A stretch of 64,000 nucleotides of DNA from Treponema sp. OMZ 790 (GTDB lineage Bacteria; Spirochaetota; Spirochaetia; Treponematales; Treponemataceae): positions 1,922,001 through 1,986,000 of the forward strand of contig NZ_CP051201.1 in NCBI RefSeq assembly GCF_024181285.1, given 5' to 3'. Positions within the stretch are counted from its first letter, which is position 1, and every line of letters starts with the position of its first letter. Under the pieces are notes generated by a model. That model saw only the letters and a program-made list of their open reading frames with translations, was not told the origin of the DNA and did no database searches. A program made the position numbers and the translations under genes. Positions 61,656 to 64,000 of this stretch are shown here, one piece after another.

Positions 61656-63086
61656 ATGAAGCGCAGCGCAATAATTATAAAGTTTATTTTTATCCTCTTT
61701 GCGGCTGCGCTTTTTTGTGCCCTTGGATTTGCAGGCTTTATTTTTTTTTATGTCTCGGAATTAAAAAAGGCCGAGCCTCTTCAAGTTTCTTCTGAACAGG
61801 CTGAAAGAGCTCTTGATATTTTTTACAAAGAGCATAAATTCAATGCCGAGTTTCCGCCCCTTAATTCCATCGAAAATTTCTTACCGGTTCAAGACCTGCC
61901 TTCTGCAGATGCGGTAAAACCGGCCGATATCGAATTACCTCAAATCGATGCCGAATCCTACATTCTCATTCATGCAAAAACAGGAACAATTTTAGCGGAA
62001 CACAATGCAGATAAACAAATTCCTCCTGCCTCCCTTACAAAGCTGGTAACGATTTATACCATGCTCCAAAATCCCGAATTTAAAAGGATGGAAAAGAGGG
62101 TCAGTCCTCCCAAGGAAGCTTGGGCCGTTTTTTTACCGCGAGGGGCTGCTTGGATGGGCTTGGGAGAAAATCAAAATTTAAGCGTCGAAGAACTTATAAG
62201 GGGAATGGCAGTTTGTTCCGGGAATGATGCAGCCCTTGCCGCAGCCATCCTTACGGAAGGAAGCCTTAAAAAGTTTACGCTTAAAATGAACGAAGCCGTC
62301 AAAAAGATGGGTTTAAAATCCACCTGCTTTGAGGACTCTTCGGGCTTAAGCGAAAAGAATCAAACCTCTGCCAAGGACTTTGCCCTATTTTCCCTCCATT
62401 ATTTAAAACGCTATCCCGAAAACTTAAAAAAGTTTCATTCGCTAAATGAGATAAGCTATCCTCAAGAACACAACATCTTTATCAAAAAAAATTCCTCAGG
62501 CTTAAAGCAGTTTCAAATTACAAAACCTGCTACCAATACTCTTTTAAAAAAACTGGAAGGCTGTGACGGCTTAAAAACGGGCTTTATTTACGAGTCGGGT
62601 TTTAATATTTCGCTTACGGCTCAAAAAAACGGAGAACGTTTTATTGCGGTTATCTTGGGCGGTCATTGGAAAAACTTAAAAGACGGTGTCTCCACAAGAG
62701 AGCAAAATTCGATTAAGCTTATGAACTTTGCATTCGATAATTTTACAAGCCTTGATATAAGGGAGCACAACAAAATCGAAAAAGCCGTAAAGGTACTGGG
62801 CTCAAACCTAAACGTAAAAAATTCCGCAATTATTCCCGTCCTTGCAAATTTGGATTTTTCACAAGACTATATCACCGTGTTAAAAAACGATGAAGGGCAT
62901 ATAGAAAGGGTAATCAATTTACCTGCAACAATAAAGGCTCCTATTTCTGCCGGCCGGCAAATCGGTTCTATAGAATACAGGATTAAAGATTCAGGGCTTG
63001 TCCTAAAAACCATTCCCCTCCTTTGCCCGATCGATATAAAAGAAGGCTCATCTTTTAGAAAATTTATCGACGGGTTTTTTAGATAA
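61656..63086 (+). CDS. D-alanyl-D-alanine carboxypeptidase (DacA/PBP5 type)
   Basis: A 476-residue serine peptidase with N-terminal membrane anchor (about 10-35). Penicillin-binding motifs are all present: ASLTKLVTIYTML (SxxK, about 129), CSGNDAALA (SxN, about 188) and DGLKTGFIYESGF (KTG, about 306). It trims the terminal D-Ala from peptidoglycan stem peptides. The C-terminal 130 residues form the extra domain of DacA-type enzymes. Confidence 0.92.
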   Translation: MKRSAIIIKFIFILFAAALFCALGFAGFIFFYVSELKKAEPLQVSSEQAERALDIFYKEHKFNAEFPPLNSIENFLPVQDLPSADAVKPADIELPQIDAESYILIHAKTGTILAEHNADKQIPPASLTKLVTIYTMLQNPEFKRMEKRVSPPKEAWAVFLPRGAAWMGLGENQNLSVEELIRGMAVCSGNDAALAAAILTEGSLKKFTLKMNEAVKKMGLKSTCFEDSSGLSEKNQTSAKDFALFSLHYLKRYPENLKKFHSLNEISYPQEHNIFIKKNSSGLKQFQITKPATNTLLKKLEGCDGLKTGFIYESGFNISLTAQKNGERFIAVILGGHWKNLKDGVSTREQNSIKLMNFAFDNFTSLDIREHNKIEKAVKVLGSNLNVKNSAIIPVLANLDFSQDYITVLKNDEGHIERVINLPATIKAPISAGRQIGSIEYRIKDSGLVLKTIPLLCPIDIKEGSSFRKFIDGFFR

Positions 63087-63136
63087 TTTTTATAAAAGTA
63101 TAGTAAATATTTAAAATAATACATACAATATAATTG

Positions 63137-63814
63137 ATGATAGGCTATAAAAATTTATCCTGTACGGACAAACCCGATATGCGGGAAAGGCTTTTAGAGT
63201 ACGGGCCTCAAAATTTAAGCGACTCCGATTTGGTGGCCATTCTTTTACGCACAGGCATTAAGGATAAACCCGTAAAAGAATTGGCCGAGGACATTATTCT
63301 CCACATCGACAGGGCAAGGCCCGAAAAAATTGAGGGCTATCTGCGCTCTATCCGCGGGATGGGAGATTCAAAGATTTCAACGGTTCTTGCTGCCATGGAA
63401 TTGGGAAGGAGGTATTACGACAATAAGAACCGAACGATTTCGCACCCGACCGATGTTGTTCCGCTCTTGCAGCACTATGCAGGGAGGGACAGGGAGCATT
63501 TTATCTGCGTTTCCTTAAATGGAGCAAACGAAATTATTGCAACCCGTGTTGTAAGTGTCGGTACAATCAACAGAACGATTGTGCATCCGCGTGAGGTTTA
63601 TTCCGATCCGCTAAAGGACAGGGCGGCTGCAATAATTGCAGCCCATAATCATCCTTCGGGAAATTTGGAGCCCTCAAGTGAAGATGTGGAGCTGACTCGC
63701 CGCATATACGAGGCAGGGCAAATTTTAGGCATCAAGCTTTTGGATCACATAATCTTGGTGCCTAACGGAAATTTTTTCAGCTTTGTGCAAAGCGGCATGA
63801 GATTGGATATGTAA
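63137..63814 (+). CDS. radC: RadC family JAMM/MPN protein
   Basis: A 225-residue protein with N-terminal helix-hairpin-helix-like region (DLVAILLRTGI, about 32; IRGMGDSKISTVLAAMELGRRY in parts) and the JAMM metalloprotease core (AAHNHPSGNLEPSSED, about 173-188). Although named for DNA repair, RadC's role is not settled. Start at ATG 63137 (a TTG codon precedes it in frame). Confidence 0.92.
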   Translation: MIGYKNLSCTDKPDMRERLLEYGPQNLSDSDLVAILLRTGIKDKPVKELAEDIILHIDRARPEKIEGYLRSIRGMGDSKISTVLAAMELGRRYYDNKNRTISHPTDVVPLLQHYAGRDREHFICVSLNGANEIIATRVVSVGTINRTIVHPREVYSDPLKDRAAAIIAAHNHPSGNLEPSSEDVELTRRIYEAGQILGIKLLDHIILVPNGNFFSFVQSGMRLDM

Positions 63815-63817
63815 GCT

Positions 63818-64000
63818 CTAATCGAAAAAGAGGCAGAGCCCGATTACTTCTTTGCAGCCTCCTTCTTTTAAGGCTGCAGCACAAAAGTTAAGGGTTGCTC
63901 CTGTGGTCATAACATCGTCCAAGATGATAAGCTTTTCGGGCAAGGCGGTTTTTAAATCCTTGGATTGTAAAAGCCGCTTTTTTTGTTTTAAAAAAATCTT
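63818..64000 (-). CDS. ComF-like phosphoribosyltransferase, 3' end only
   Basis: The minus strand has an open frame running off the window: IILDDVMTTGATLNFCAAAL (the PRPP-binding loop) and VIGLCLFFD at the end. This is the C-terminus of a ComF/ComFC family phosphoribosyltransferase, linked to DNA uptake. Only the last 60 residues are visible; the start lies beyond 64000. Confidence 0.8.
   Translation of the reverse strand, partial: KIFLKQKKRLLQSKDLKTALPEKLIILDDVMTTGATLNFCAAALKEGGCKEVIGLCLFFD

Overview
The window reads as chromosomal DNA of an oral treponeme, closest in gene content to Treponema denticola. Support comes from a FlaB-type periplasmic flagellin with a sigma-28-like promoter, flagellar rod genes, spirochaetal lipoproteins (hydrophobic leader ending in a loose lipobox), SelA, carbamate kinase, an Opp/Yej peptide transporter, an NAD(P) glutamate dehydrogenase and an AT-rich base composition. 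The species assignment is inference from gene content; no database search was possible.

Layout. (1) 1-2.7 kb, minus strand: remnants of RHS C-terminal tips with immunity-type genes and a decayed ClbS/DfsB-like gene. (2) 2.7-16.1 kb: a core block with rpsU, a MATE exporter, carbamate kinase, selA, an AAA/PD-(D/E)XK protein, uvrC and a leftward exbB-exbD-tonB-TonB receptor-lipoprotein-lipoprotein cluster. (3) 16.1-24.3 kb, plus strand: an intact ClbS/DfsB-like gene, then a second array of promoterless or promoter-bearing RHS tips (colicin E5-like RNase, AHH-like nuclease, an HxH tip) interleaved with about nine small immunity-type genes. No full-length rhs gene is in the window. (4) 24.4-34.2 kb: two small membrane proteins, pcrA/uvrD, a heterodimeric ABC exporter, a dicarboxylate/glutamate symporter and an M29 aminopeptidase. 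(5) 34.3-38 kb: flagellar rod genes and flaB. (6) 38-48.5 kb: pyrE, a beta-hydroxyacid dehydrogenase, a formate/nitrite channel, a cobalamin riboswitch, gdhA, a trehalase-like glycosidase, a large unknown membrane protein, a TPR lipoprotein, 5-formyl-THF cyclo-ligase, tRNA-Asn and rpmB. (7) 48.5-57.3 kb: a leftward oppB-oppC-oppA-oppD-oppF-oppA2 operon. (8) 57.3-64 kb: a PyrD-PyrK fusion, an outer-membrane-type protein, asnS, a D,D-carboxypeptidase, radC and the 3' end of a ComF-like gene.

How the parts work together. Peptide import (Opp), the cytosolic M29 peptidase, a glutamate/dicarboxylate symporter, glutamate dehydrogenase, carbamate kinase and a formate/nitrite channel fit an amino-acid-fermenting lifestyle. 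The RHS arrays look like a store of toxin tips and immunity genes. The two arrays point away from each other and are bounded by an inverted repeat, so the 13-kb core block between them may be an inverted or invertible segment.

The strongest leads are: a TTGATA-N17-TATAAT promoter embedded in the conserved RHS core of nearly every cassette; a 105-nt hairpin element with a compensatory base change in front of both flgF and gdhA; an orphan cobalamin riboswitch; several genes whose promoters leave almost no 5' leader; and a duplicated module inserted in an OppC permease.
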